Under the pieces are notes generated by a model that saw nothing but the letters and a program-made list of their open reading frames with translations, did not search any database and was not told where the DNA came from. A DNA stretch of 64,000 bases from Ktedonobacter sp. SOSP1-85 (GTDB lineage Bacteria > Chloroflexota > Ktedonobacteria > Ktedonobacterales > Ktedonobacteraceae), in NCBI RefSeq assembly GCF_016587415.1, contig NZ_BNJI01000001.1, forward strand, positions 3,139,501-3,203,500, read 5' to 3'. Positions 46,986-56,124 of the stretch are shown here, one piece after another (positions within the stretch are counted from its first letter, which is position 1; every line of letters starts with the position of its first letter). The position numbers were made by a program, and so were the translations under genes.

Positions 46986-47756
46986 ATGCCTCTATTGGAA
47001 GGAAAAAAGGCGCTGATTTTCGGCGTCGCTAACCATCGTTCGATTGCCTGGGCCATCGCACAGTCGCTGGCTGGCGAGGGCGCGCAGCTGGTATTTACGT
47101 ATCAGGAGCGCATGGAGAAGTATGTGCGCGAGCTGGCGGCCAAGATTCCCGGTACCGAGGTTATCCCCTGCGATGTGCAGAGCGATGAGGAGCTAGATAG
47201 CGCTTTTGCTAAAGCCGGAGAGATCTTCGGTGGTAGCCTGGATATCCTGATTCATGCCGTGGCCTTCGCGCCTCCCTCTGAACTGGAGAATCCCTTTGTC
47301 CAGACCACGCGTGAGGGCTTCCATACCGCGCTGGATATCAGCGCCTACTCCCTGGTCGCTATGGCCAAGCGCGCCGTGCCATTGATGCAGCAGAATGGTG
47401 GCAGCATCACCAGCCTGACCTACATGGCCAGCCAGCGTGTCATGCCCAAGTATAATGTCATGGCCGTGGCCAAGGCCGCGCTGGAGTGCAGCACGCGCTA
47501 CCTGGCCTATGAGCTGGGCGAGCACAACATTCGCGTCAACACCATCTCGGCTGGTCCGCTCAATACACTGGCTGCGCGTGGCGTCTCTGGCCTGACTGGT
47601 TTCCGTAACCACGTGGCCGAGATCGCGCCTCTGCGCCGCAACATCGAGCAGAGCGAGGTTGGCGATACCGCCCTCTTCCTCTCCAGCAACCTGGCCCGTG
47701 CCATCACCGGTGAGACGCTCTACGTCGACGCCGGCTACAACGTCATGGGTGCGTAA
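46986..47756 (+). CDS. fabI: Enoyl-[acyl-carrier-protein] reductase (NADH) FabI
   Basis: A 256-residue SDR-type enzyme that completes each round of fatty-acid elongation by reducing enoyl-ACP. FabI signature parts: LIFGVANHRSIAWAIAQ at the start, HAVAFAPPSEL, LTYMASQRVMPKYNVMAVAKAALE with the Tyr-x6-Lys pair, and ETLYVDAGYNVMG at the end. The ATG at 46986 has AGGAGA eight bases before it; open codons upstream run through the class B element and are not coding. Target family of triclosan-type inhibitors. Confidence 0.95.
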   Translation: MPLLEGKKALIFGVANHRSIAWAIAQSLAGEGAQLVFTYQERMEKYVRELAAKIPGTEVIPCDVQSDEELDSAFAKAGEIFGGSLDILIHAVAFAPPSELENPFVQTTREGFHTALDISAYSLVAMAKRAVPLMQQNGGSITSLTYMASQRVMPKYNVMAVAKAALECSTRYLAYELGEHNIRVNTISAGPLNTLAARGVSGLTGFRNHVAEIAPLRRNIEQSEVGDTALFLSSNLARAITGETLYVDAGYNVMGA

Positions 47757-47758
47757 AA

Positions 47759-47844
47759 CAAGAAGCGAGAAAAAAGGTTGAGTCTCTAGTTCAGAGGCCC
47801 GACCTTTTTTCTCGCTTCTTCAATGTTTCACGTGAAACATTGAA
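47759..47844. terminator. Convergent terminator followed by parS site 10
   Basis: AAGAAGCGAGAAAAAAGGT pairs with the matching 3' arm ending CTCGCTTCTT at about 47820, between fabI and the leftward DoxX-Rieske gene. An exact parS (47824-47839) in a 26-nt palindrome (47819-47844) follows at once. Confidence 0.75.
47824..47839. promoter_or_regulatory. parS site 10
   Basis: Exact ParB-site palindrome, the right-most one found in the window. Confidence 0.9.
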
Positions 47845-47859
47845 ACATTATGGCTAGCT

Positions 47860-48990
47860 TTAGCCGGGTAGGATCTCGCCGGTAGCGCTATCAACATGAA
47901 TGGGAATCGAGGCAAGAGGGCGACGGGCCGGCGGACGAACGACCTCGGCCTGCTTAGCGGGATCATAACTGGCGCCGTGACAGGGACAGACTATCAGCTT
48001 ACTATCACTATCGTAGCTAACGGTACAGCCTGCATGGGTGCAGCGCGCACTATAGGCTACAAACTGATTACTATCGAGATGAATTAATAAGGCATTCTGC
48101 CCACTTCCTGCGTCAATGAAGGGAAGCGCGCTATTAAGCTGTACATCGCTTACACGTGCAATTGCCCCATTAGAAGGACTCCCAACACTGGTTGCCGTCG
48201 CCGTACTGCCAGGGGGCGTGCTAACAGTAGGTGTCACCTGATTGGCAATGGAAACATTCGCCTGGCGGCTCGCCTGGAGCAGATTGCCCAGGGTCGCCAT
48301 GACAGCCACACTTATGCCACCCGCCAGGGCTCCCCAGAGGAAGCCTCGCCTGGTTATCGTGTTCACCTGTGAATATGCTGTTCTAGTCAGGGCTGGTGCA
48401 AGCGGAAGGCCCAGCAAGAGAGAGAATGTGCGCGCCGCCGACTCTCTCCTCTGCGCCTTACGCCGCATGAGCACCGGCGTAAAGAAGACCTCATCAAGCG
48501 TTGGCAGACCGGTACCGTGTGGACCGTTGAGCAGGAGCACGAGCCAGCAGCAGGCAAAGACGATGTCAGAGCCATAGAAGTAGGGGTAGACACTCCAGGA
48601 GGCGCTGAGCCAGAGTAAGATGTTGAGCAGCAAACCAAAGAAGGAGGCTGGCCGCAGTAGGAGTCCCAGCAGGGCCCCCAGGCCAAGCGCCAGCTCGCCA
48701 TAGGCGATGACCTGGCCAGAGAGAATCGCGTGTGGCTCCGCTACCTGGAGCAACAATGTACTCAGTGGCGATGTTTGCGCGAACGTGAGAATCTGCTGGC
48801 CGATGAAGTCTGGATTTCCTGGCCGCAAGAAGTTTGGATCGGTCAGTTTTTGCATACCTGCATACAGAAAAGTGACACCCAGAAAGAGGCGTAGCGGCAA
48901 TAACGCCAGGGCGCGGGACGTGCGTATAGGTTCCGGCTCTTTAGGGGGACTACTATATCGCGTGTCTGGCATGGTTCTGCTGCTGGTCAT
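47860..48990 (-). CDS. DoxX-family membrane protein fused to a Rieske [2Fe-2S] domain
   Basis: A 376-residue fusion. Residues about 25-165 form a DoxX/TQO-small-subunit-like membrane domain with four helices (LRLFLGVTFLYAGMQKL, VIAYGELALGLGALLGLLLRP, WLSASWSVYPYFYGSDIVF). An internal twin-Arg-like TRRGFLWGALAGGISVAV near 215 leads into a Ser/Thr linker and a Rieske domain with CTHAGC and CPCHGA, all four cluster ligands present. It can carry electrons at the outer membrane face, perhaps from a quinol or thiosulfate. A Rieske-type electron carrier attached to DoxX is uncommon; the partner is unknown. Confidence 0.82.
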   Translation of the reverse strand: MTSSRTMPDTRYSSPPKEPEPIRTSRALALLPLRLFLGVTFLYAGMQKLTDPNFLRPGNPDFIGQQILTFAQTSPLSTLLLQVAEPHAILSGQVIAYGELALGLGALLGLLLRPASFFGLLLNILLWLSASWSVYPYFYGSDIVFACCWLVLLLNGPHGTGLPTLDEVFFTPVLMRRKAQRRESAARTFSLLLGLPLAPALTRTAYSQVNTITRRGFLWGALAGGISVAVMATLGNLLQASRQANVSIANQVTPTVSTPPGSTATATSVGSPSNGAIARVSDVQLNSALPFIDAGSGQNALLIHLDSNQFVAYSARCTHAGCTVSYDSDSKLIVCPCHGASYDPAKQAEVVRPPARRPLASIPIHVDSATGEILPG

Positions 48991-49199
48991 GGAACCTCCC
49001 TGTTATGAATCTGGATAGCGATCCGGGTGTTATTCAATCTATACGACCTTGTCTGTAGAGACGGGTTGCTATCACGCCTATTACAATACATCAACGATTA
49101 TCTACCCGAAGAGATACACCTCTCTCCTAAATTCTGCCTGAAATAAGACTCTCAATCTGCATGACTCCTCAATTCACTACGCTTTTCCTGCACCCCAAA

Positions 49200-49233
49200 A
49201 AGGAGCGCCAGGCAATCTCGCCTGGCGCTCCTT
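49200..49233 (-). terminator. Terminator of the trypsin-like protease gene
   Basis: Perfect 14-nt stem (49200-49213 with 49220-49233) just beyond the protease stop. On the minus strand the 3' arm is followed by TTGGGG. Confidence 0.65.
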
Positions 49234-49250
49234 CTGGCTTGTTAGGGTGT

Positions 49251-51020
49251 TTACTGTTCGACTGGACGTCGCACTGTGGGTGGCTGGGGGGCAGATTCAC
49301 CACAGATGCTACAGAAACGTGCCTCGGGGCGGTTGGCGTGCCCACAGGGCCAGATCTGTGTCGTCACTGGGGAATTATTTGGATATGGCGTCGCCAGGGG
49401 CGTAGGCCCAGGCTGTGCCATAAATGACGACGGCTGGCCCCCAAAGCCTGGCTGTGGAGGCATAGGGGAGGGAGCAGGATAAGACGACGATGGACGTGCA
49501 GGCGCGCCAAAGGCCGCCATGCCATCGTCATAACCGCTTGGGGTATTAAACGCGCCAGGCGTCGGCGGGAAGGGTCCCGGCGTGGCACCTGGGTGGCTAT
49601 TAGCGAACGCCCCAGGCTGGCTCGGATAGACTGGTTGACCAGGATTGCCAGGGTAACCTGCAACTGCCGCCTGCCTCTTATTCCTGCTACGGGCGGAGAT
49701 GGTAAAGAAGAGCAGGGCCACAATTGCCAGAATCGCAATGACCGCCAGGATGAGTCCCCAGGAAATGGAGGAAGTATTGATAAGCTGATTGCCTGACTTG
49801 CTGGGCGTTGAACCATTCTGGCTCTCGCTGTTGGCCTGTGTACGCGCATAGCTTGCGTATTGCTCAACCGACTTGAAGTTTGGATACTTGGTTTGCAGTT
49901 GATCAAAGAGCGTCTGCGCTTTGTGCCAGTGGCCTGTATCCTGAGAGGCATAAGCGTCAAAGGACTGCTGCCAGAGCTTCTGGAAAGAGCCGGGCGCTGT
50001 ATTCAGGCCCAGGCTCTGGGCCATATCAGTGGCGCCACTACTGGCCTGAAGGAAGGTTGTGCTGCCTGGCGAATTGGGGCTGGAGAGGCCAAAGCTGACG
50101 ACCCCCACGACGCGACCATTGTTATCCAGGGCCGGGCCACCACTATCTCCATGCTCGACATTTCCTCCGACCTGGATGACGGGCGCCCCGCTATCCGTGG
50201 TCTTGATTGAGCTTACCGAGATCTTATTGACGGAGGAGGTAAGCAGGTCCGTTGGACGGTTGCTGACATCGCCGTTGCCGGGGAAACCAATGATCGTTAG
50301 CTCGTCCTGCTGCTGAACTGAGGAGGAGTTGCCGAGCTGAACACTGGGGGTGTCCTGGAAGTCCGCGTGCACAATTGCCAGGTCGCGCTGGTCCAGCGAA
50401 CTCTGTTGCTCGATCTTATCGACACTGGCATGAATATAGGAGGGCACACTATTAAAATTGGATGCTGTCAGGCTTCCCGTATAGTCGGTGCTTAGAAAGA
50501 CCTCGCTCTGTGTCTGGTCAATATTTGCGTCCGACCGCAAGGCGCCGCTATCGAGCTGCTGTTCCGCGTCACTGGCGGTCGTCGCTTTTCCCTTTTGGGT
50601 CAGATATGCCGCGACGTCATTGGCAGCCTGCTTATTAATATACTGGACGAGCGAATCATCCTTGGGCGGATTGACAACGTGGTCGGCGGTCAACACATCT
50701 CCATTGGAGGTAATAAATGTGCCACTACCCGAGAGTTGTGCGATATAACCATCGCCACCCTGGGGAAATTTCACGTCTCCACTGGCGAAATGGACCGTTA
50801 CATGCGAGGTTAGGGTAGTGATAATACGTACCACTGCCGGCTTGGCAACATCCACCGCGCGAACAACGGGATCAGAAATGTTTCCTCCAGGTTTGCTATC
50901 AGCTAGTGCGCTCTTTGTATTGCCGAAGGTGGCGAAGACTAGAGCACTCACTGCCAGCATGACCAGGAAACTGAAACGCAGCTTCTGCTGTGTATGCTGT
51001 GTGGGTAATCTTCGTTTCAT
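49251..51020 (-). CDS. Membrane-anchored trypsin-like serine protease with C-terminal zinc ribbon
   Basis: A 589-residue protein. A signal/anchor (FSFLVMLAVSALVFATFG) is followed by a trypsin-like domain with the triad His in LTADHVV, Asp in RDLAIVH and Ser in HGDSGGPAL. A helical (TPR-like) segment, a membrane helix (about 430-455, WGLILAVIAILAIVALLFFT), a Pro/Gly-rich stretch and a short zinc ribbon (PCGH then FCSICG) follow. The protease faces outward and the ribbon inward. Unlike DegP/HtrA it has no PDZ domain that I can see. Substrates unknown. Confidence 0.82.
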   Translation of the reverse strand: MKRRLPTQHTQQKLRFSFLVMLAVSALVFATFGNTKSALADSKPGGNISDPVVRAVDVAKPAVVRIITTLTSHVTVHFASGDVKFPQGGDGYIAQLSGSGTFITSNGDVLTADHVVNPPKDDSLVQYINKQAANDVAAYLTQKGKATTASDAEQQLDSGALRSDANIDQTQSEVFLSTDYTGSLTASNFNSVPSYIHASVDKIEQQSSLDQRDLAIVHADFQDTPSVQLGNSSSVQQQDELTIIGFPGNGDVSNRPTDLLTSSVNKISVSSIKTTDSGAPVIQVGGNVEHGDSGGPALDNNGRVVGVVSFGLSSPNSPGSTTFLQASSGATDMAQSLGLNTAPGSFQKLWQQSFDAYASQDTGHWHKAQTLFDQLQTKYPNFKSVEQYASYARTQANSESQNGSTPSKSGNQLINTSSISWGLILAVIAILAIVALLFFTISARSRNKRQAAVAGYPGNPGQPVYPSQPGAFANSHPGATPGPFPPTPGAFNTPSGYDDGMAAFGAPARPSSSYPAPSPMPPQPGFGGQPSSFMAQPGPTPLATPYPNNSPVTTQIWPCGHANRPEARFCSICGESAPQPPTVRRPVEQ

Positions 51021-51298
51021 ATCTTGTAAATCCTGTCCTGGGCCTGGTTGGGAATAGAGAGCAATTGCTTGTAGTATTATATCCTATATTTCGACAGTAG
51101 AGATACGTACTAGTTCACAATTTGTTGCAAACGTTGCAAAAAGGAGTAACGTTTATCAGGATGCTTTTGTTAGAAATGAATTTTCTTACTATACCATATA
51201 TCTTACCATCGATAAGCACCTATGTATAGAGAATAGGTATGTTCAGGCAAGGTTTTTCAAAAGCTTCCTTGGCATCGCTTTGGCTCGCAAGCTCGCCT

Positions 51299-51376
51299 TG
51301 GGTAAGGGTGTCTGGTGTGAGGCTGGCTCCGCCAGCCTCACACCAGACACCCTTACCCAGAGCGCCGTAGGCACGA
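51299..51376 (+). repeat. Class B element, copy 3
   Basis: Perfect 28-nt arms (51299-51326 and 51332-51359), then AGCGCCGTAGGCAC, one base off the standard mini-hairpin, then GAAGGCTTC. AAGCTTCCTTGG at about 51260 can pair partly with GAAGGCTT and may close the unit. Confidence 0.5.
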
Positions 51377-51395
51377 AGGCTTCTCCAGAGGAGAG

Positions 51396-51452
51396 ATATA
51401 GCGTGCATGTGAACTGGCAGACTTCATCCACCAGTTCACATGCACGCTATAT
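51396..51452. repeat. Perfect 22-nt inverted repeat
   Basis: Arms 51396-51417 and 51431-51452 with a 13-nt loop, about 120 nt upstream of the lipoprotein start. Not in a gene-end position. Confidence 0.55.
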
Positions 51453-51569
51453 GCTATTTTTCTCCTTGAAACTAAAACGGGCCTTTGCCCCGTATTATGA
51501 GTATTAAAAGCAATCAATATGCTACGTAATTTAAGCAAGATACTTTAAGCAAATAGAGGTGAAAATATA

Positions 51570-52496
51570 ATGTCACAGAAGATGCAATTATGGACGCGCT
51601 CTGGCATGGCTCTGGCACTGGTGAGCATGCTTATGCTGCTCCTGAGCGCCTGTAGCCAGAGTTCCACGGGAACAGGCACTACCAGTACCACGCCCCTGGA
51701 GGTTGTGCAGAAAAGCTCGACTGCCATGCAGCAACTCAAGTCTTCGCACTTTAAGTTGCAACTGACTGATGACGTCAAGGTACCACAGGTATCGACAGGC
51801 AATGGAACTACTCAGCCTCAGAACGTCAGTACGAACGTAAATGGTGAGGGCGACCAGGCTGGTACCGATAACGCCAAAGTACAGTACACCGCGAGTGCAC
51901 AGGGGCAGAGCTTCCCTGAGCAACAGGTTGTAAAGGGCAATGACGTCTACTTCCAGGTAAATGGGAAGTGGTATGTCATTAGCAAGAGTGACTTACAGGC
52001 CGAGGCTGGCAAGTTGCCTCTACCCTCCACTGTCTCTCTGGACCAGAATAGCCTGCTTGGTCTGATCCAGAATTCAAAGATCACGGATTACCACACTGAG
52101 AACGTGAATGGGCAGCAACTGCGCCACCTGGGTGCCGAGCTGGATAAAGAGGCCCTGCGCCAACTTCTTAAGCAGAATCCCCAGGTTGCCAGCTACTTCG
52201 GTGTTAGCCAGCAGAACGTCGATAAAGTCATTAATGGCACCAAGTCGGTAAAGACGAACCTGGACGTTTGGATCGATGAGTCGCAGTACTATGTCCATCG
52301 CACTCAGCTTAAGATTAACCTGGTGGCCGATGGTAAGCTCTTCAGTGACTCCGCGACCCAGGACTTCACGGTCAATATGAACTCTATCCTTGATTTGAGC
52401 AAGTTTAATGATCCCGTCACCATCAATGCTCCTGCCAACGCGACCCGCGTTACTAGCCTCGAGCAGGTCCTTGGTGTCAATCTCCCCAAGAAATAA
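51570..52496 (+). CDS. LppX/LprG-like lipoprotein
   Basis: A 308-residue exported lipoprotein. The signal peptide MALALVSMLMLLLSAC ends in the lipobox LLSAC (lipidated Cys). The mature part has the LppX_LprAFG pattern: a long curved beta sheet (SSHFKLQLTDDV, VVKGNDVYFQVNGKWYVI) and a hydrophobic pocket region. Mycobacterial relatives carry lipids between membrane and envelope; here only the fold class is inferred. RBS GAGGTGAAAA precedes the ATG. Well-marked terminator follows. Confidence 0.72.
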   Translation: MSQKMQLWTRSGMALALVSMLMLLLSACSQSSTGTGTTSTTPLEVVQKSSTAMQQLKSSHFKLQLTDDVKVPQVSTGNGTTQPQNVSTNVNGEGDQAGTDNAKVQYTASAQGQSFPEQQVVKGNDVYFQVNGKWYVISKSDLQAEAGKLPLPSTVSLDQNSLLGLIQNSKITDYHTENVNGQQLRHLGAELDKEALRQLLKQNPQVASYFGVSQQNVDKVINGTKSVKTNLDVWIDESQYYVHRTQLKINLVADGKLFSDSATQDFTVNMNSILDLSKFNDPVTINAPANATRVTSLEQVLGVNLPKK

Positions 52497-52545
52497 CGCC
52501 AGCTCAGACGCTTACCCTTGACTAGAGCGTCCATTACACATCGCT

Positions 52546-52648
52546 GGAGCCGAGACTCAATTCAAAGTCGCGGCTCTTTTTGCTAGTTGATGCGTGGTAC
52601 GGAGTGTAGCTGCCATCAGCCGCTACACTCCATACCACGCATCAACTA
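52546..52648 (+). terminator. Two hairpins after the lipoprotein gene
   Basis: First, a stem around GAGCCGAGACT...AGTCGCGGCTC followed by TTTTT, a rho-independent terminator. Second, 27-nt arms (52584-52610 and 52622-52648) with one mismatch. Confidence 0.7.
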
Positions 52649-52764
52649 TGCTATTGACAACTAACTAAAAATAAGTTACTATTATTGTGTTAACTGATGT
52701 TGTTTAGTAAGCAATGAGGGGAGGTGCAGGAGGGTCTCCCTCCTGCCGGGGCGTGGGCTTCCTT

Positions 52765-52840
52765 TCCGCTCACCTGAGCCGATAGGCTAGGTGCGAAAGC
52801 GCCGCTGCGCCCCGAATGGGGGTTGGTGAGCGGAATAAGA
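52765..52840 (+). repeat. Three-way-junction element, class A copy 2
   Basis: Outer stem TCCGCTCACC with GGTGAGCGGA encloses TGAGCC-GATA-GGCTAG, then GTGCGAAAGCGCC and CCCC-GAAT-GGGG, then TT and AATAAG. It sits in the leader of the dioxygenase gene, about 80 nt upstream of the ATG. Confidence 0.65.
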
Positions 52841-52920
52841 AACCAGTTCCCCACAAAATTTTCCCTTTCCTGCTAAACCAATAAAGAAAAAGATTAACCA
52901 TACCATTGGAGGTATACACC

Positions 52921-53886
52921 ATGGCAAACGCTATCTCGGGCATCCATCATGTGACGGCGATCACCGATGATCCACAGCGTAACCTGGACTTTTACACTGG
53001 CCTGCTTGGCTTACGCTTTGTCAAAAAGACCGTGAACTTCGATTCGCCGGAGACCTACCACCTCTATTATGGGGACGAGGTTGGCTATCCTGGCACGATC
53101 ATGACCTTCTTCTCCTGGCCTGGATATCCCAGGGGGCGACGTGGCACAGGCCAGGTTGCTACGACCTCCTTCGCTATCCCAGCGCAGGCCCTGGACTACT
53201 GGCAGGAGCGGCTGCGCGCTCACCATATCGCCTTTGAGGGGCCGGCGCAGCGCTTTGAGGAGCAGGTGCTCTCCTTCGAAGACCCTAATGGCTTGCAACT
53301 TGAGTTGGTTGCGGCCCCAGGGATTGAGCAGCGAGAGATCTATTGGAGGCAAGGTCCGGTTCCGGCGGAGCAGGCAATTCGTGGCTTCTATGGCGTGACC
53401 CTGGCGGCCGCACGCTATGAGTCAAGCGCGAAGTTGTTGACCCAGGTCATGGGCTTTAAGCTTCAGCAGCAGGAGGGACAGCGCACGCGCTTCATCGCCG
53501 CTCAGAGTGGCAATGCCTCAATCGTTGACCTGCTGGACCTGCCAGGTCAGGCGCGAGGCCAGGAGGCAGTAGGCAGCGTTCACCACGTAGCGTTCCGCGC
53601 CGCGAACGATGAAGAGCAGCTCCAGTGGCGCCAGGCCCTGACAGACGAGGGGATGCAGGTCACTCAGGTGCTCGACCGCAACTACTTTCACTCCATCTAC
53701 TTTAGAGAGCCGAGCGGGGTCCTCTTCGAGATCGCGACTGACCAGCCCGGCTTCCCGGTAGATGAACCTGTGGCCGAACTGGGAACGCACCTCAAGCTCC
53801 CTACCTGGCTGGAGAGCAATCGTCCGGCACTCGAGAAGGCGCTGCCCGCCCTCACCATTCCCTGGACCGGCACCGAAGCCCGCTAA
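52921..53886 (+). CDS. Ring-cleaving dioxygenase (glyoxalase fold, MhqO-like)
   Basis: A 321-residue protein with two glyoxalase/extradiol-dioxygenase modules. Metal-ligand regions are GIHHVTAITDD with HLYYGDEVG in the first half, and SVHHVAFRA with FEIATDQPG in the second. It resembles MhqO-type enzymes of Firmicutes, which open hydroquinone rings; substrate here is inferred from the neighbour. The ATG follows TTGGAGG. The esterase gene 160 nt downstream makes an mhqOD-like pair. Confidence 0.85.
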   Translation: MANAISGIHHVTAITDDPQRNLDFYTGLLGLRFVKKTVNFDSPETYHLYYGDEVGYPGTIMTFFSWPGYPRGRRGTGQVATTSFAIPAQALDYWQERLRAHHIAFEGPAQRFEEQVLSFEDPNGLQLELVAAPGIEQREIYWRQGPVPAEQAIRGFYGVTLAAARYESSAKLLTQVMGFKLQQQEGQRTRFIAAQSGNASIVDLLDLPGQARGQEAVGSVHHVAFRAANDEEQLQWRQALTDEGMQVTQVLDRNYFHSIYFREPSGVLFEIATDQPGFPVDEPVAELGTHLKLPTWLESNRPALEKALPALTIPWTGTEAR

Positions 53887-53925
53887 AATAAAAAGACAGA
53901 AATCAAACCGCTGGCAGATATGGGT

Positions 53926-54010
53926 CAGGGTGTGGAATAGAGTTGCGAACGCAACCCCATTCCACACATCCTAAATTTCGCGAAGCGCCGTAGGCGCTGA
54001 GAAGTCTGTA
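53926..54010 (+). repeat. Class B element, copy 4
   Basis: An imperfect long hairpin (about 53926-53970, GGTGTGGAAT with ATTCCACAC) is followed by the mini-hairpin GCGCC-GTA-GGCGC and AACACC, as in copies 1 and 2. It lies between dioxygenase and esterase genes. Confidence 0.55.
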
Positions 54011-54044
54011 ACACCGGAATAGACAACTAAAAAGAGGCAAAACC

Positions 54045-54674
54045 ATGGCAAAAGACGCCTTACAACACTATATTCACCACTTTCAGCCCGCGCAGGAAGC
54101 CAATAAGCCCACCCTCCTGCTGCTGCATGGTACGGGGGGCGATGAGAACGACCTGCTCAACCTGGGGCGCATGCTCAGCCCTGGCTCCGCGTTGCTGAGT
54201 CCACGCGGCAATGTACTGGAGAATGGTATGCCGCGCTTCTTCCGTCGCTTCGCCGAAGGTGTCTTCGATATCGATGACCTGAAGCAGCGGACTGTAGAAC
54301 TGGCAGACTTCCTCCAGGCGGCCAGCGAGGAATACGCCTTTGACGCGCACCAGGTGGTCGCGGTCGGCTTCTCCAACGGGGCGAATATCGCCGCCAGTAT
54401 GCTCCTACTCAGGCCCGAGGCCCTGGCAGGAGCCTATCTCTCGCATGCCATGTTCCCCTTTGAGCCAGAGACACAGGTGGATTTGCAGCATCGCTCAATC
54501 TTTGTGGCTGCTGGCCGCTCCGATATGCTGATTCCCAGTGAGAATACTCAGAGACTCATCAACCTGTTTGAGCAGCAGGGGGCCGAGGTCCAGGCATACT
54601 GGAATAACACTGGACATACCATCATCCATGAAGAGGTACGCGAGGCGCGGGCCTGGGTTGAGAAGCACTTCTAG
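54045..54674 (+). CDS. Phospholipase/carboxylesterase family hydrolase (MhqD-like)
   Basis: A 209-residue alpha/beta hydrolase. The oxyanion region LLLHGTGGDEND, the nucleophile elbow GFSNGAN (Ser), Asp in AGRSDMLIP and His in GHTIIHEE form the expected triad. In Bacillus, mhqO and mhqD stand together in a quinone-responsive operon; the same pairing here suggests shared regulation. RBS AAAGAGG precedes the ATG. Confidence 0.87.
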   Translation: MAKDALQHYIHHFQPAQEANKPTLLLLHGTGGDENDLLNLGRMLSPGSALLSPRGNVLENGMPRFFRRFAEGVFDIDDLKQRTVELADFLQAASEEYAFDAHQVVAVGFSNGANIAASMLLLRPEALAGAYLSHAMFPFEPETQVDLQHRSIFVAAGRSDMLIPSENTQRLINLFEQQGAEVQAYWNNTGHTIIHEEVREARAWVEKHF

Positions 54675-54680
54675 TTCTTC

Positions 54681-54756
54681 TCCGAAAACCTGAGCGCGCT
54701 TGTCCCCGAATGGGGGAGCGCTAGTCACGAAAGTGATGTTGGTTTTCGGAATAAGG
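54681..54756 (+). repeat. Three-way-junction element, class A copy 3
   Basis: Outer stem TCCGAAAACC with GGTTTTCGGA encloses TGAGCGC...GCGCTAG (with CCCC-GAAT-GGGG inside its loop), then TCAC-GAAA-GTGA, TGTT and AATAAG. It lies after the esterase gene and may terminate it, but its constant parts match the two leader-located copies. Confidence 0.65.
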
Positions 54757-54758
54757 GG

Positions 54759-55994
54759 CTAGCTCTGGAAGAGATGGGCGAGAGAGCGCACGCGTGGCTC
54801 CTGACCCCAGATCGAGAGCATATGCTCATAGAGGCCATAGATCTGGCTATGGATCAGATCACTACTAATAGCTTGCGCGGCGCGTGTCGCGGCCTCCAGG
54901 TAGATGCAACTTTGTACCATATTGCCCAGCACAAGTGAGGTATAGGCTTTGAGCCTGAGAAATTCGGCACGCGTTCTCTCTGGGGGGGCCGGCTTAAGCT
55001 CATCAACCTGGGCGAAGGCGTCCCAGGCCAGGCGCGGCTCTCCCAGGTGCAGGAAGACATGCCCCTGGTAGTAGTAGAGCAGCGAGCGATCACAATATGT
55101 ATAGGCAAAGGTAGCATCCTCTTCCGGGTGCTCCGGGAAGACGGCCATGGCCAGGCGCAGGAACTGCATGGCCTCCTGCTCATGGTTCATCGCGGCCTGA
55201 ATCTCAGCCAGGCCTGCGAAGATCCAGCCATGAAGTAGGGGCGAAATGGTCTCGCTGATCGTGTTGATGCGCTTGAGGGCGTCATTATAGGCCCCCAGGG
55301 CCGCACCTATGCGCTTGCGCTGTGTAAAGACCGTGGCCATGCGCAACTGCGAGGCGATGTACAAGTTCCAATTTTTTGCGAGCTGGCTATACACTACGGC
55401 CTGCGTGCCATTCATCTGGGCTGAGACAAAATCGCCACGCTGGAGTTCGAGCATGGCCATAAGCTGATAGACCTGGGCGGTAAGCGAGGCAGCGCTTCTC
55501 TGTTCGGGACCGGGATGTAGCGTTGGTGCGGTCAATTGTGCCAGGTAGGTAGGTAGGAGGCGTTCAAGCTCGCTCTGTCCCCCAATCATATAGAGGCGCC
55601 AGCACGAGGCCAGGCCCATACTCCACATGGCCAGGGCTTCGGTCAGCGTAGGTTCCTGGGGACCCTCTATAGCTGGCAATTCTAGCGAGTCAGTGGGTGG
55701 TCGTAGGGTCGTCTTGCCATTAAGCGAGGAGCGTGAGCGCATACGTTCTTCGAGTAGTTCGGCGAAGCCAAGCTCAGTAGGTGACATTTCAAAGATGGAG
55801 CAGAGTGCCTGAAGGGAGGTGAGGCGGGGAGCCTGCAAGCCTTCTTCCCAGCGAATATAGGTGTAGCGACTCACTCCCACCTTCCCACTTACGAATTCGG
55901 GTGTCCAACTCTTCTTCAGACGGGCAGACCTTAACAACGTATTCTGCTTTTTCGACACAGAAGCCTCCCCAAAATTCCAGGTACGCATGGTCAT
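54759..55994 (-). CDS. XRE-family transcriptional regulator with TPR-like repeats
   Basis: A 411-residue protein. The N-terminus is a helix-turn-helix of the XRE/Cro type (LLRSARLKKSWTPEFVSGKVGVSRYTYIRWEEGLQAPRLTSLQALCSIF). The rest is a run of helical repeats like TPRs. Such proteins are common in Ktedonobacteria and often respond to peptide or small-molecule signals. Its end abuts a class A fold. Targets unknown. Confidence 0.8.
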   Translation of the reverse strand: MTMRTWNFGEASVSKKQNTLLRSARLKKSWTPEFVSGKVGVSRYTYIRWEEGLQAPRLTSLQALCSIFEMSPTELGFAELLEERMRSRSSLNGKTTLRPPTDSLELPAIEGPQEPTLTEALAMWSMGLASCWRLYMIGGQSELERLLPTYLAQLTAPTLHPGPEQRSAASLTAQVYQLMAMLELQRGDFVSAQMNGTQAVVYSQLAKNWNLYIASQLRMATVFTQRKRIGAALGAYNDALKRINTISETISPLLHGWIFAGLAEIQAAMNHEQEAMQFLRLAMAVFPEHPEEDATFAYTYCDRSLLYYYQGHVFLHLGEPRLAWDAFAQVDELKPAPPERTRAEFLRLKAYTSLVLGNMVQSCIYLEAATRAAQAISSDLIHSQIYGLYEHMLSIWGQEPRVRSLAHLFQS

Positions 55995-56124
55995 AGTGCC
56001 TCTCTGCTCACAAAACGGTTGGGAACGTACGGCATAGCATTGCCTGCACTTTTGTTTATAAAAGATTTTAGATTACGGGTCAAGTGCAAGTATATCAAAA
56101 ATTTATTAAAATTTTGGCAGGTCG

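Larger units (their letters stand above)
51021..51569. other. Divergent intergenic region with class B element and a second hairpin
   Basis: About 550 nt between the leftward protease and the rightward lipoprotein gene. It contains class B copy 3 and a perfect 22-nt stem, both listed. As both neighbours are transcribed away, these stems are not simple gene-end terminators. Confidence 0.5.
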
